A DNA stretch of 64,000 nt from ZC4RG30 sp963726085 (GTDB lineage: Bacteria > Pseudomonadota > Gammaproteobacteria > Steroidobacterales > Steroidobacteraceae): positions 124,001 to 188,000 of the forward strand of contig CAVSAR010000001.1 of NCBI GenBank assembly GCA_963726085.1, given 5' to 3'. Of this stretch, positions 45,387-54,196 are shown in pieces. Made by a program: the position numbers and the translations under genes. The notes beneath the pieces are model-generated. The model searched no databases. It was not told the DNA's origin and was given only the letters and a program-made list of their open reading frames with translations. Each line of letters begins with the position of its first letter. Position 1 is the stretch's first letter.

Positions 45387-46064
45387 TCAGATGTACTTGA
45401 GGCCCAGTTCCGCCAGCTTCTCGCGGAACTTGTAGATATCCATGCCCAGCTCACCGGAGGCCAGGCGCTTGCGCTTCTCCTCTTCCATCGACACCCGCTT
45501 GGCCGCCGCTGTAGCTACCTGCGCCGCGTCGGCGCTGCGCACCACGCAGACACCGTCATCGTCAGCCACGATCACGTCACCGGGATGCACCGCCTGCGCG
45601 GCGCAGATCACCGGCACGTTGACGGATCCAAGGCTGGCCTTGATGGTGCCCTGGGCGTAGATGCACTTGCTCCAGACCGGGAAATCCATCTGCTTGAGCG
45701 TCGCCACGTCGCGCACGCCGGCGTCGATGATCAGCGCCTGGACGCCGCGCGCCTGCAGCGAGGTCGCCAGCAGGTCGCCGAAATAGCCGTCGCTGCAGGG
45801 CGAAGTGGGCGCGACCACCAGGATGTCGCCCGGTTTGCACACCTCCACGGCCACATGAATCATCCAGTTGTCCCCCGGCGGGGCAGACACCGTGACGGCG
45901 GGGCCCGCGATGGACTTGCCGGAGTAGATGGGACGCATGTAGGACGCCAGCAGGCCAATGCGACCCTGCGCCTCATGCACGGTGGCAACGCCATAGGTCG
46001 CAAGGGCCTTGCTGATGGCGGCTTCGGGGCGCGGTATTTCGCGCACGCAGACATGCTTGCTGAT
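45387..46064 (-). CDS. ligK: 4-carboxy-4-hydroxy-2-oxoadipate aldolase LigK-type
   Basis: RraA-fold, metal-dependent aldolase cleaving CHA to pyruvate and oxaloacetate, the last step of protocatechuate 4,5-cleavage. Conserved parts: GVATVHEAQGRIGLLASYMRP, VSAPPGDNWMIHVAVEVCKPGD, DGYFGDLLATSLQARGVQALI, IDAGVRDVATLKQMDFPVWSK and PGDVIVADDDGVCVV. The first canonical start is GTG 46046, but in-frame homology (KHVCVREIPRPE) continues upstream. An AAGGAGA lies six bases before an in-frame ATC at 46064, so I start there. Either a rare AUC start or a G-to-C base error is implied. It follows ligW directly; the ribosome binding site overlaps the ligW stop. Confidence 0.88.
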   Translation of the reverse strand: MSKHVCVREIPRPEAAISKALATYGVATVHEAQGRIGLLASYMRPIYSGKSIAGPAVTVSAPPGDNWMIHVAVEVCKPGDILVVAPTSPCSDGYFGDLLATSLQARGVQALIIDAGVRDVATLKQMDFPVWSKCIYAQGTIKASLGSVNVPVICAAQAVHPGDVIVADDDGVCVVRSADAAQVATAAAKRVSMEEEKRKRLASGELGMDIYKFREKLAELGLKYI

Positions 46065-46075
46065 GGCTGTTCTCC

Positions 46076-47110
46076 TTAGAGCTTGAACACGCGTTCGGCA
46101 TTGGTCTGGAAGAAGGCTTTCTTGTCCGCCGCGGAAATGGTCATGGCGTCGCAGAAGCCGACTTCTTCGGGAACGTACTGGTAGGGATAATCCATGGCAT
46201 ACAGCACACGGTCAACGCCGATTACTTTCTGGCAGAACTCGATGGCCGGTTGCCAGGCGACACCGCTGTTGGTGACGTAAACATTGTTGCGCAGATAGTG
46301 GCTGACCGGGTGCTGCAGCGGCTTCATGAAGGGATAGCGCTGCGAGCGCACCGTGGCGGTGTGCATGTAATCGAGCCGATACAGCCAGAACGGCAGGGCC
46401 TCGCCGGCGTGCCCGATAATGAATTGCAGTTTCGGAAAGCGATCGAACACGCCGCCGGTGATGATGCGCAGCATGTGCAGGCCGGTCTCGCAGCCAAAGC
46501 CAAACACTGCGCCATCCAGGCCGGCGTCCAGAAACGGCTTGACCATCGTGGGCGGCGGGGTCTGCGGGTGCAGATAGATGGGCACGTCCAGCGCCTCGGC
46601 CGCCTCAAGCACCGGAGCAAATTGCGGTTCGTCCAGGTAGTGGCCCTGGGTGTGGCTGTTGACGATGACGGCGCGAAAACCCAGCTTGTTCACCGCGCGC
46701 TGCATCTCCTTGACGGCGTTGGCCGGATCGTGCGGTGCAATAGCCGCCATGCCGGTGAAGCGGGTGGGATAGGTGCGGCAGGCGTCGGCCAGCTGATCGT
46801 TGGCATCAATGGCCAGCGCGCTGCCGGTGGCAGGATCGAACACCTGTACCCCGGGTGCAGTGAGCGCGATGATCTGGCGATCGATGCCGGATTCGTCCAT
46901 GTGGGCAATGCGCTGCGCCCCGAGTCCCTGCAGGCCCTCGTTGATGAACTTGGCGCGGGGACTCTGGTGGCTGCCGTAGAAGCCCCAGAGGCTACGAAAA
47001 CCCGGGTCATTAAAATCGCCGTCAAGCAGGCGCTTGTAGCCGGCCAGGACGTCCCGAGTGATGAAGGCCTCTTCGGTGGCGATGCGCAGGTAGGCGGCTT
47101 TGTTTACCAT
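46076..47110 (-). CDS. ligW: 5-carboxyvanillate decarboxylase (LigW-type amidohydrolase)
   Basis: 344 residues. Metal-dependent decarboxylase converting 5-carboxyvanillate to vanillate in lignin biphenyl catabolism. The match to LigW as I know it is extensive: AYLRIATEEAFITRDVLAG, SLWGFYGSHQS, VIVNSHTQGHYLDEPQF, YLHPQTPPP (metal His), GLDGAVFGFGCETGLHMLRI, HAGEALPFWLYRLDYMH, VYVTNSGVAWQPAIEFCQKV, YAMDYPYQYVPEE (metal Asp) and the end FFQTNAERVFKL. A related gamma-resorcylate-type decarboxylase is the main alternative. It is first in a ligW-ligK operon, divergent from the aldehyde dehydrogenase at 47164 with 53 bp between. Confidence 0.82.
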   Translation of the reverse strand: MVNKAAYLRIATEEAFITRDVLAGYKRLLDGDFNDPGFRSLWGFYGSHQSPRAKFINEGLQGLGAQRIAHMDESGIDRQIIALTAPGVQVFDPATGSALAIDANDQLADACRTYPTRFTGMAAIAPHDPANAVKEMQRAVNKLGFRAVIVNSHTQGHYLDEPQFAPVLEAAEALDVPIYLHPQTPPPTMVKPFLDAGLDGAVFGFGCETGLHMLRIITGGVFDRFPKLQFIIGHAGEALPFWLYRLDYMHTATVRSQRYPFMKPLQHPVSHYLRNNVYVTNSGVAWQPAIEFCQKVIGVDRVLYAMDYPYQYVPEEVGFCDAMTISAADKKAFFQTNAERVFKL

Positions 47111-47163
47111 GGCCGGTCTGATGCTCTGGAGTGGTTCCGGGGCCGGTATTTAATCACAAGGCT

Positions 47164-48594
47164 ATGGCATACCCCGATCTTTACCTGCTCATCGATGGCA
47201 AGCGTCTCAGTGGCCAGGGACGCGCGACGCGCCCGGTCATCAATCCGGCAACCGAGGAGGTGTTGGGGCACGTCCCGCTGGCCACTGCGGCCGATCTAGA
47301 CCAGGCACTGGAATGCGCCAGGCGGGCCTGGCCGGTGTGGCGCGCACTGGGTCCACAGCAGCGCGGGCGCATCCTGCGCAAGGCCGCAGACCTGATCCGC
47401 GAGCGCGGCGAGGCCATTGCGCAACTGGCAACCCTGGAAGAGGGCAAGGCGCTGCCCGAGGCGCGCGTCGAGCTCAATATTGCCGCGGAGATCTTCGATT
47501 GGTATGCGGAAGAAGGGCGCCGTGCCTATGGTCGCGTGCTGCCGCAGCGCATTGCGGGCATGCGCATGACGGTGGTCAAGGAGCCGGTTGGACCGGTCGC
47601 TGGCTTCGCGCCATGGAATTTTCCGCTGGGCAATCCGGCGCGCAAGCTCGGCGCCGCGCTGGGTGCCGGCTGCAGCGTCATCGTCAAGCCTGCGGAGGAA
47701 ACCCCAGGGTGTGCGCTGGCCATCGCGCAGGCGTTGGTGGATGCAGGGGTTCCGGCCGGGGTAATCGCCGTTGTATTTGGCGTGCCTGCCGACGTGTCAA
47801 GGCACCTGATCGCCTCGCCGGTGATTCGCGCGATCACGTTCACCGGTTCCATCCCGGTAGGCAAGGATCTGGCCACCCAGGCGGCCGCCGGAATGAAGCG
47901 CACGACCATGGAACTGGGCGGGCATGCACCAGTGCTGGTGTTTGACGACGTGGATGTCGATGCCGTGCTTGATCTTGCCGTGGCTTCGAAGTTTCGCAAT
48001 GCCGGGCAAGTCTGTGTCTCGCCCACGCGCTTCTACGTGCAGGAGGCGATCTACGACCGGTTTGCCGCGGGTTTTGCGGCGCGCGCCAAGGCGCTGCGCG
48101 TGGGCAACGGTATGGACGATGGGGTGCGCATGGGGCCCCTGGCACACGAACGACGGCGACCGGCAGTGGCAACGCTGATCGACGAGGCGGTGTCGAGCGG
48201 GGCGAAGCTGTTGACTGGAGGTCACGCGCTGCCGGGCAAGGGCTATTTCTACGCGCCAACCGTACTGGGGGATGTGCCGCAGTCCGCGCGCATTATGAAC
48301 GAGGAGCCATTCGGGCCGGTGGCCGTGCTGAGTCCGTTCAAGGATTTTGATGAGGCCATCGAAAAGGCCAATCGCCTGCCCTACGGACTGGCCGCCTACG
48401 CCTTTACTCAGTCGTCGCGACGGGTAAACCTGCTGGGCGAGCAGGTGGAGTCGGGCATGCTGGGGATCAACAGCTTCACGATAGCCGTTCCCGAAGCCCC
48501 GTTCGGTGGCGTCAAGGAAAGTGGCCACGGCTCGGAGGAAGGCATCGAGGGACTGGATGCCTGCCTGGTAACCAAGTTCATTACCGAGTCCTGA
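47164..48594 (+). CDS. NAD-dependent aldehyde dehydrogenase (succinate-semialdehyde type)
   Basis: 476 residues from ATG 47164 (MAYPDLYLLIDGKRL); a longer frame from 47131 adds unconserved residues. ALDH signatures: PVGPVAGFAPWNFPLGNPARK, IVKPAEETPGCALAIAQALV, ITFTGSIPVGKDLATQAA, TTMELGGHAPVLVFDDVD (catalytic Glu) and FRNAGQVCVSPTRFYVQE (catalytic Cys). The C-terminal FGGVKESGHGSEEGIEGLD is typical of the GabD-like group. In this setting an aromatic aldehyde such as 5-carboxyvanillin could be the substrate; that is inference from position beside ligW. Confidence 0.9.
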   Translation: MAYPDLYLLIDGKRLSGQGRATRPVINPATEEVLGHVPLATAADLDQALECARRAWPVWRALGPQQRGRILRKAADLIRERGEAIAQLATLEEGKALPEARVELNIAAEIFDWYAEEGRRAYGRVLPQRIAGMRMTVVKEPVGPVAGFAPWNFPLGNPARKLGAALGAGCSVIVKPAEETPGCALAIAQALVDAGVPAGVIAVVFGVPADVSRHLIASPVIRAITFTGSIPVGKDLATQAAAGMKRTTMELGGHAPVLVFDDVDVDAVLDLAVASKFRNAGQVCVSPTRFYVQEAIYDRFAAGFAARAKALRVGNGMDDGVRMGPLAHERRRPAVATLIDEAVSSGAKLLTGGHALPGKGYFYAPTVLGDVPQSARIMNEEPFGPVAVLSPFKDFDEAIEKANRLPYGLAAYAFTQSSRRVNLLGEQVESGMLGINSFTIAVPEAPFGGVKESGHGSEEGIEGLDACLVTKFITES

Positions 48595-48610
48595 ATAGGT
48601 CGGCCACGAT

Positions 48611-49411
48611 CTACAGCAATAACAGGGCGGCGATCCCCGCGGCGGCAAAGCGCCACCATGCAAACACCGCCAAGCCGTGGCGGTTGAGGTACGCCACCAT
48701 CCATTTGACCGCGATGGCGGCCGATACCCAGGCCATGACGAAGCCTGCTAGCAATACGTGCCAGCCATAGGCTTCCACCATGCCGTGGCCCTGCTTCAAT
48801 GCGGTGTATACGGTGGCCGCGCCCAGGGTCAGCACGCCCAGCAGAAACGCAAACTCCACCGCCGCGGACAGTGACAGGCCGACCACCAGGCCACCCAGTA
48901 TGGTGACCAGGCTGCGGCTGGTGCCAGGCCACATCGCAAGACACTGGAACAGGCCTATCACCACCGCGCCGCGCCAGGTCAGCGCGGTCAGCGGCTGACC
49001 TTCGCGATGTGCTTCTAGCCACCGCGAGAGCGCCAGGATCACAACGCCGCCGACTACCCAGGCCGCGATGACCGGCTTCACGCCGAACAGGCGCTGCTCG
49101 ATCTGGCTGTTAAACAGCACGCCAAGTGCCGCGGCGGGCAGGAATGCCGTGATGACGCACAGGGCAAGGCGCATCCCGACCGGATCCTTGCCCATCAGTC
49201 CTAGCACCATCTGCCCGACCCGCTGCCGATAGATTCCCAGCACGGCCAGAATGGCACCGGCCTGGATGGCGATGACGTAGCCGTTGGCAGCTGCGCTCTG
49301 CGGGATGCCCAGCAATCGCTGGGCGATCAGCAGGTGGCCGGTGGAACTGACCGGCAGGTATTCGGTTATGCCCTCGACCAGCCCGAGGATCAGCGCCTGG
49401 AGCAAGTCCAC
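48611..49411 (-). CDS. uppP: Undecaprenyl-diphosphatase UppP (BacA)
   Basis: Polytopic membrane phosphatase recycling undecaprenyl diphosphate for peptidoglycan and glycan synthesis. The first conserved motif is LGLVEGITEYLPVSSTGHLL; the second is MWPGTSRSLVTILGGLVVGL, with the catalytic Ser/Arg. Eight hydrophobic segments and 266 residues fit the family. The start is a GTG at 49411, one base after the stop of the upstream protease gene, so they are probably co-transcribed. It converges on the aldehyde dehydrogenase. Confidence 0.94.
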   Translation of the reverse strand: MDLLQALILGLVEGITEYLPVSSTGHLLIAQRLLGIPQSAAANGYVIAIQAGAILAVLGIYRQRVGQMVLGLMGKDPVGMRLALCVITAFLPAAALGVLFNSQIEQRLFGVKPVIAAWVVGGVVILALSRWLEAHREGQPLTALTWRGAVVIGLFQCLAMWPGTSRSLVTILGGLVVGLSLSAAVEFAFLLGVLTLGAATVYTALKQGHGMVEAYGWHVLLAGFVMAWVSAAIAVKWMVAYLNRHGLAVFAWWRFAAAGIAALLLL

Positions 49412-49412
49412 T

Positions 49413-51407
49413 TCAGGTCCGCACTTGCCGGCCGCGCGCGCCGCGTGCCAGTGCAGTCAGCGCGAGCACCAGCAGCAAGCCAGGGGCCGTCCCGCCGCCG
49501 GATTTTCCCGAGGCCGGGGGAGGGCTGGAGCTTTGGGCGCCAGCACCGGCATCGACACTGACGTCAACGCTGTCGGTAGCTCCCGCGCTGTCGGTGATTG
49601 TCAGGCGCAGGGTGTAGCTACCGGTGGCCGGAGACTGCACCTGAGCCACCGCACTGTGCGGCGATTGAATGCTTGGCGTGGCCGCGCCACCGATAGTGGT
49701 AACCACCGTCCAGCTGTAGTCGGTCAGCGTGCGTCCGACAGAAGCGCCGCTCTGCGACCCATCCAGCGTAAGCGTGTGACCAGCAGACACCGTGCCGACC
49801 ACCTTGGCAAATGCAACCGGCAATTGCGCAGCGGCGACGGCAGCGCCCGCATCCAGCATTCCCGCGCCACACACGGACGCATTGCAGATGCATTCGCTGT
49901 CCTGCAGGGCATTGGCAGTTGGACTCACGCAGGCCGGTATTCCCGCATTGTCGCTGGTGGTCGGAAAGGTCCGAGCGCTGGAGCGAATCCGCGAAATCAG
50001 CAGCGCGGGGGTCAGCGTCGGATTGACCGCCTTCATCAAGGCCGCGGCACCGGCAGCCTGGGGCGCGGCGAAGCTGGTGCCCACGTTGGAATTGATCTGG
50101 TCCGTGTAAGTGGAGCCGCCCGGAGCAGTGGCACCGTCATTGGTGGTGGTGTCGAGCGTGTACAGGCAGGGCGAGCCGGCCGTGATGTTGACGCAGTTGC
50201 CCGCGGGAGCAGCAATCCCGACCTCCGGCCCGAGGTTGCTGTAGCCAACCTTGGTACCGACGTGGCGCAAGCCCGCCACGGCCAGCGCGCCGGCGCAGTT
50301 GGCCGGAGCGTCGACGGGTCCACCTTCGTTGCCGGCAGAAACCACGATCAGAACGCCGTGTGCGGTAATGTCGTGCACTGCCGCGGTATACATGGAACTG
50401 CAGGCGCCAACGCTGCCGAGGCTCATGTTGATGATTTGTGCCGGATTGGGATTGGCAGGCAGTTTGGGATCCAGCAGCAATGGCGGCGGGATGAGCATGC
50501 CGGCGGCCCAGTACATGCCGGCGATCACGTCAGAGTCGAATCCGCCGCACTTGCCCAGCACGCGCACCGGCAATATACGGACATTGAAGGCCGTGCCGGC
50601 AATGCCCATGGCGTTGTTGGTGTCGGCTGCGATCATCCCGGCAGTACGCGTGCCATGCCAGGAACTGTTGGTGGGCTGATCACTGTTTGTGCCGTCGCCG
50701 CAGCTCATGCCCTTGAATGGCGGGTTGTTCAGGTCCGTCGCCGTCAGGTAATCGCCGGGGTCCGACGGGTCAGGATCCCAGCCGTCGCCATCGTTGGCCG
50801 TCGCAAATGAAGTGGACGATTCTCCGGACACGAAGTCGTACCCGGGCAGCAGTTTGGCATTGGGATCAGTCGCGGATACCTTGCGCAGATCCGGATGTTC
50901 AAACCGCACCCCGGTATCCAGCACCGCCACCACCACCGTCGAGGTGGCAGGGCTGGCGCCACCGTGGGTGATATCCCATGCCGAATCCGCGCGGATGGCG
51001 GCGGGCTGCACGCCTTGCAGGTACCACTGACCACCAAACAAAGGATCGGACGGGGCAAAGGCATGCGCGTGAACCCGACGATCAGGCTCCACCATATCGA
51101 TGGCAGGATCGGCGCGCAGGGCGGCGAGGGTGGCATTGAGTTCCTGGCCGGAACGCGCCCGGTCCAGCTGCAGGACGGACATGCGTCCGCCGATGCGACG
51201 CGACTGCGCAATGACCTGGCCGGTGCGGTCGCCGATGCGGCGTGTTTCGCGTGCTTCGGAGTCGGAATCCGCGGGCAGCGTTCGCCACTTGATGATCACG
51301 CGCTCGACTGGTTCCGGGGTGGCGGCTGTGGCGTGACTGGCAAAGCTAACCAGTCCCACCACCAGCAATGCGAGCAGCCGCAGGGGGTGTATGCGCGAGT
51401 TGTTCAC
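49413..51407 (-). CDS. Secreted subtilisin-family (S8) serine protease with possible GlyGly-CTERM tail
   Basis: About 664 residues from GTG 51407, which opens directly onto a signal peptide (PLRLLALLVVGLVSFASHATA); the frame is open to 51518 but that part is unconserved. A propeptide-like region (VIIKWRTLPADS, ALRADPAIDMVEPDRRVHA) comes first. The S8 domain has Asp in VVVAVLDTGVRFEHPDL, His in SSWHGTRTAGMIAADT and Ser in NVGTSFAAPQAAGAAAL. A PKD/Ig-like domain (HTLTLDGSQSG, YSWTVVTTIGG, YTLRLTITDSAG) follows. The C-terminus SGGGTAPGLLLVLALTALARGARGR has the Gly-rich, helix, Arg layout of GlyGly-CTERM sorting signals. Many Cys suggest disulfides. Confidence 0.9.
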   Translation of the reverse strand: MNNSRIHPLRLLALLVVGLVSFASHATAATPEPVERVIIKWRTLPADSDSEARETRRIGDRTGQVIAQSRRIGGRMSVLQLDRARSGQELNATLAALRADPAIDMVEPDRRVHAHAFAPSDPLFGGQWYLQGVQPAAIRADSAWDITHGGASPATSTVVVAVLDTGVRFEHPDLRKVSATDPNAKLLPGYDFVSGESSTSFATANDGDGWDPDPSDPGDYLTATDLNNPPFKGMSCGDGTNSDQPTNSSWHGTRTAGMIAADTNNAMGIAGTAFNVRILPVRVLGKCGGFDSDVIAGMYWAAGMLIPPPLLLDPKLPANPNPAQIINMSLGSVGACSSMYTAAVHDITAHGVLIVVSAGNEGGPVDAPANCAGALAVAGLRHVGTKVGYSNLGPEVGIAAPAGNCVNITAGSPCLYTLDTTTNDGATAPGGSTYTDQINSNVGTSFAAPQAAGAAALMKAVNPTLTPALLISRIRSSARTFPTTSDNAGIPACVSPTANALQDSECICNASVCGAGMLDAGAAVAAAQLPVAFAKVVGTVSAGHTLTLDGSQSGASVGRTLTDYSWTVVTTIGGAATPSIQSPHSAVAQVQSPATGSYTLRLTITDSAGATDSVDVSVDAGAGAQSSSPPPASGKSGGGTAPGLLLVLALTALARGARGRQVRT

Positions 51408-51474
51408 TGTAAGTGATGGTAGCCGTCTGGCCGCCGAACCGCGACCAGCAGAAGCCCTATTCGGATTAAGCCCG

Positions 51475-52116
51475 TCAGGAATGTGAAGTCTGGCCCATTG
51501 TCGCGGCGGCCCGGGCAAGGGCCCTGATCTGGTCCCAGCTGCCGGATTTCAGCAGGCCCGCGGGCGTGACCCAGGAGCCCCCCACGCAAACCACGTTGGG
51601 CAGCGCAAGGAATTCGGGGGCATTGCGCGGATCGACACCCCCGGTTGGGCAGAACGCGACATCGGGAATCACTGAGTGAAATGTGCGCAGCATCGCCACG
51701 CCACCGGCCTGCTGGGCAGGAAAGAACTTGCACAGGCGAAATCCCAGCAGCCGCGCCTGCATCAATTCCGACACGGTGGCGATGCCCGGCAGGTAAGGCA
51801 GGTTTGCGGCCTTGGTAGCGGCCACCAGGTCCGGATGCAGGCCGGGTGACACGCCGAACTGAGCTCCGGCATCAACCGCCGCGCGCACATGCGCGGGCTC
51901 GGTGATGGTGCCGACTCCAACCACTGCGTCGGGGACGGCCCGGCGCATTGCCGAGATCACGTCCAGCGCAACCGCGGTGCGCAGCGTTACTTCCAGTACG
52001 CGCAGGCCGCCGGCCACCAGGGCCTCGGCCAGGGGCGCCGCGTGGCGCAGATCGTCAACCACGATGACTGGCACCACGACGGCGCGCTTGAGTACTTGAT
52101 GAAGGTCTTCGGTCAC
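51475..52116 (-). CDS. eda: KDPG/KHG aldolase Eda
   Basis: Class I aldolase of the Entner-Doudoroff pathway (2-keto-3-deoxy-6-phosphogluconate to pyruvate and glyceraldehyde-3-phosphate). Conserved parts: VVPVIVVDDLRHAAPLAEAL, LRVLEVTLRTAVALDVI (Glu), VGVGTITEPAHVRAAVDAGA, FGVSPGLHPDL, LGFRLCKFFPAQQAGGVAM with the Schiff-base Lys in CKFFPA, and FCPTGGVDPRNAPEFL. It has 213 residues, the normal size. Usually edd sits nearby but is not in the window; here eda follows the GDPD gene by 75 nt. Confidence 0.93.
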   Translation of the reverse strand: MTEDLHQVLKRAVVVPVIVVDDLRHAAPLAEALVAGGLRVLEVTLRTAVALDVISAMRRAVPDAVVGVGTITEPAHVRAAVDAGAQFGVSPGLHPDLVAATKAANLPYLPGIATVSELMQARLLGFRLCKFFPAQQAGGVAMLRTFHSVIPDVAFCPTGGVDPRNAPEFLALPNVVCVGGSWVTPAGLLKSGSWDQIRALARAAATMGQTSHS

Positions 52117-52191
52117 GGTTGCCTGCCTGTGGAAACTTAGCCGGGAATGAGAAGCTACCCTGTCATTGGCCTCATTGGTAGCAGCAAGCCG

Positions 52192-54054
52192 CTACAGGGT
52201 CTTTACCGCGCCCGGATCGGTGACCTCCGGCGGCGGGATGGCGAACAGCACGCGCAAGCGCAGGCCCAGCAGCTGCGTCCGCGAAAGCGCATTGCGATCG
52301 CGGATCACCCTGGCCAGCAGCTCCGGGTCATCGGTGATGATGTTGTCTACGCCACGCTCGATCATGCGCAACATGGCCTCGGGGGTGTTGACCGTCCAGA
52401 CATGGACTTTCTTGCCGGCCGCATGCGCGCGGCGGATCATCGAAACCGTGGCCTTGGCGGCATTGAGGCTCAGGAAATCCGCCTTGCTGCGGATGACGTT
52501 GCCTACCGAGGCCGTGACGATGTGGCCGGTGAGCAGTTTTGGCTCGATGGACTTCACCTGCAGCAGCGCGTTGTAGTCCAGCGAGGTGATTACCACTTGG
52601 TCCTCGAAATTCTCGGTACGCAGCAGATCGACCACTGCCTGGGCCAGGCCCGGATCCGGGGCGTTGTATTTGAGTTCGATGTTGATCTTCATCTTCCCGC
52701 GCACCAGCTCGATCACCTGTTGCAGGGTTGGAGCGGGCTCGTGCGGGAATGGCGGCTTGTGGCGCGCGCCGATGTCGATGGTTTGTAGCTCGGCGGCCGT
52801 GAGGTCCTGAACTTTGCGGGGGTCACCCCCCAGTCGCAGCAGGTCCCCGTCGTGCACGACGACGATCACTTGGTCGCGCGTTCGCTGCACGTCCAGCTCG
52901 ATGTAATCCGCGCCGGCGGCAAGCGCGGCCCGGAACGCAGCCATGGTGTTCTCGGGTGCGGCAATAGAGGCGCCACGGTGTGCGGTTATCCGAACATTGG
53001 TGTGCAGGTCGACCTGCATGGCAATGAACCACAGCGTACCCAGGGACGCCAACAGCAGCACGGGCAGCGCGGCCAAGTAGGGCCGCGAAAACCGGCGCGC
53101 CATGCGTTCCTGCTCGGATCCGATCGTCGGCGGCTGCCAGGCGGTGTTGTCGAGGCGCTCAATGTAGAGCCGCGTGACCATGAACTGGTGGCCCGCGAAC
53201 CAGAATGCGCTGTAGAGAAACCCCCCAAGCAGAGAGACCACCATGTAGATCGCGACCAACGGCAGTACGCGCGGCGCCGAGATGCCGGCCCAATTAAGTC
53301 CGGCGGCGGATATTTGGTGACACACCCAGGACAGGGCGATCATGGAAAGCGTAATCAGCGCCCACCACAGCACCAGCGGCAAACCGACCCGGAACACACG
53401 ACCATCGGTCAGTTCGCGGCTGCGCTTGAGGGCGGCCTGGGGCGAGGAACGCTCCAGCACCAGTGCCGGGATCGCAAACAGCCAACGCCCCATTTGCCGC
53501 TGCAGGACAAGGAAATAGCCGAGTACCAGCACGGCGACTACCAGCAATGCGCGCTTCCACTCGGGTGGCTTCTCGGCCAGATAATAGTTGATATCGTGCC
53601 CAGCCAGCGTCGTGAACCAGAGCGCGGCGATGACCGTTAGGAAGGGCAGCGCCAGCAGCAGCAAGCGCACAAAGATGCGCAGCCCCATGATGATCAGCGG
53701 TGGCCAAAGGCGCAGCACCATGGCAAAAGTGGCGCGCAAGGTGACCTGCCGCCGTGCGATGGCGTGGCTGGAGATCCAGGAGTGGCCAGCGAACTCGGCC
53801 AGCAGCAGTGCGCCCAGCAACGAGCCCATGAGTAGAATAAAGCAGGCGCCTATGGGCGAGAGGGCGAAGGCAATCAAGTCGAAATTGCTGACTACCGGCT
53901 CGCCGGACCTGCTGACCAGCCAGCTGGCCATGAAGGTCAAGAGCGGTGCGAAGACCACGAAACCCAGCACCTGCATGACCAGGTGGAAGGCCAGCGACAC
54001 GCGCCAGCCAGACTGAAGGTCAGCCCAGGCGCGCGCAGCGAATTTGGCGGTCAT
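52192..54054 (-). CDS. Membrane-bound glycerophosphodiester phosphodiesterase
   Basis: 620 residues from ATG 54054 (MTAKFAARAWADLQSGW); an upstream ATG at 54105 adds 17 unconserved residues. The N-terminal ~360 residues are a membrane domain of six to eight helices (FHLVMQVLGFVVFAPLLTFM, LLLALPFLTVIAALWF, VLVLGYFLVLQ), the GPDPase membrane type. The C-terminal GDPD barrel starts ITAHRGASIAAPENTMAAF, with HRG and ENT metal/catalytic motifs, then GADYIELDVQRTRDQVIVVVHD. It hydrolyses deacylated phospholipids, probably facing outside or the periplasm. It leads a run of minus-strand genes. Confidence 0.9.
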   Translation of the reverse strand: MTAKFAARAWADLQSGWRVSLAFHLVMQVLGFVVFAPLLTFMASWLVSRSGEPVVSNFDLIAFALSPIGACFILLMGSLLGALLLAEFAGHSWISSHAIARRQVTLRATFAMVLRLWPPLIIMGLRIFVRLLLLALPFLTVIAALWFTTLAGHDINYYLAEKPPEWKRALLVVAVLVLGYFLVLQRQMGRWLFAIPALVLERSSPQAALKRSRELTDGRVFRVGLPLVLWWALITLSMIALSWVCHQISAAGLNWAGISAPRVLPLVAIYMVVSLLGGFLYSAFWFAGHQFMVTRLYIERLDNTAWQPPTIGSEQERMARRFSRPYLAALPVLLLASLGTLWFIAMQVDLHTNVRITAHRGASIAAPENTMAAFRAALAAGADYIELDVQRTRDQVIVVVHDGDLLRLGGDPRKVQDLTAAELQTIDIGARHKPPFPHEPAPTLQQVIELVRGKMKINIELKYNAPDPGLAQAVVDLLRTENFEDQVVITSLDYNALLQVKSIEPKLLTGHIVTASVGNVIRSKADFLSLNAAKATVSMIRRAHAAGKKVHVWTVNTPEAMLRMIERGVDNIITDDPELLARVIRDRNALSRTQLLGLRLRVLFAIPPPEVTDPGAVKTL

Positions 54055-54196
54055 CGGCCGATCGTAGCAAATGGTGTGCACGCGCATATCGCTGGCAGTA
54101 GGCAACGCGGGTGCGCCGAGGCTCGCCTGGCGCGCGGGATGCTGCAGCTACCTGGCGCTGTGCCGAGCCAAACATGAAGCATCCGGCGTTGAATCG

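Noticed and set aside
49284..50810. 508-codon plus-strand frame
   Set aside because: It is antisense to the subtilase gene, whose catalytic triad is clear, and is of odd composition.
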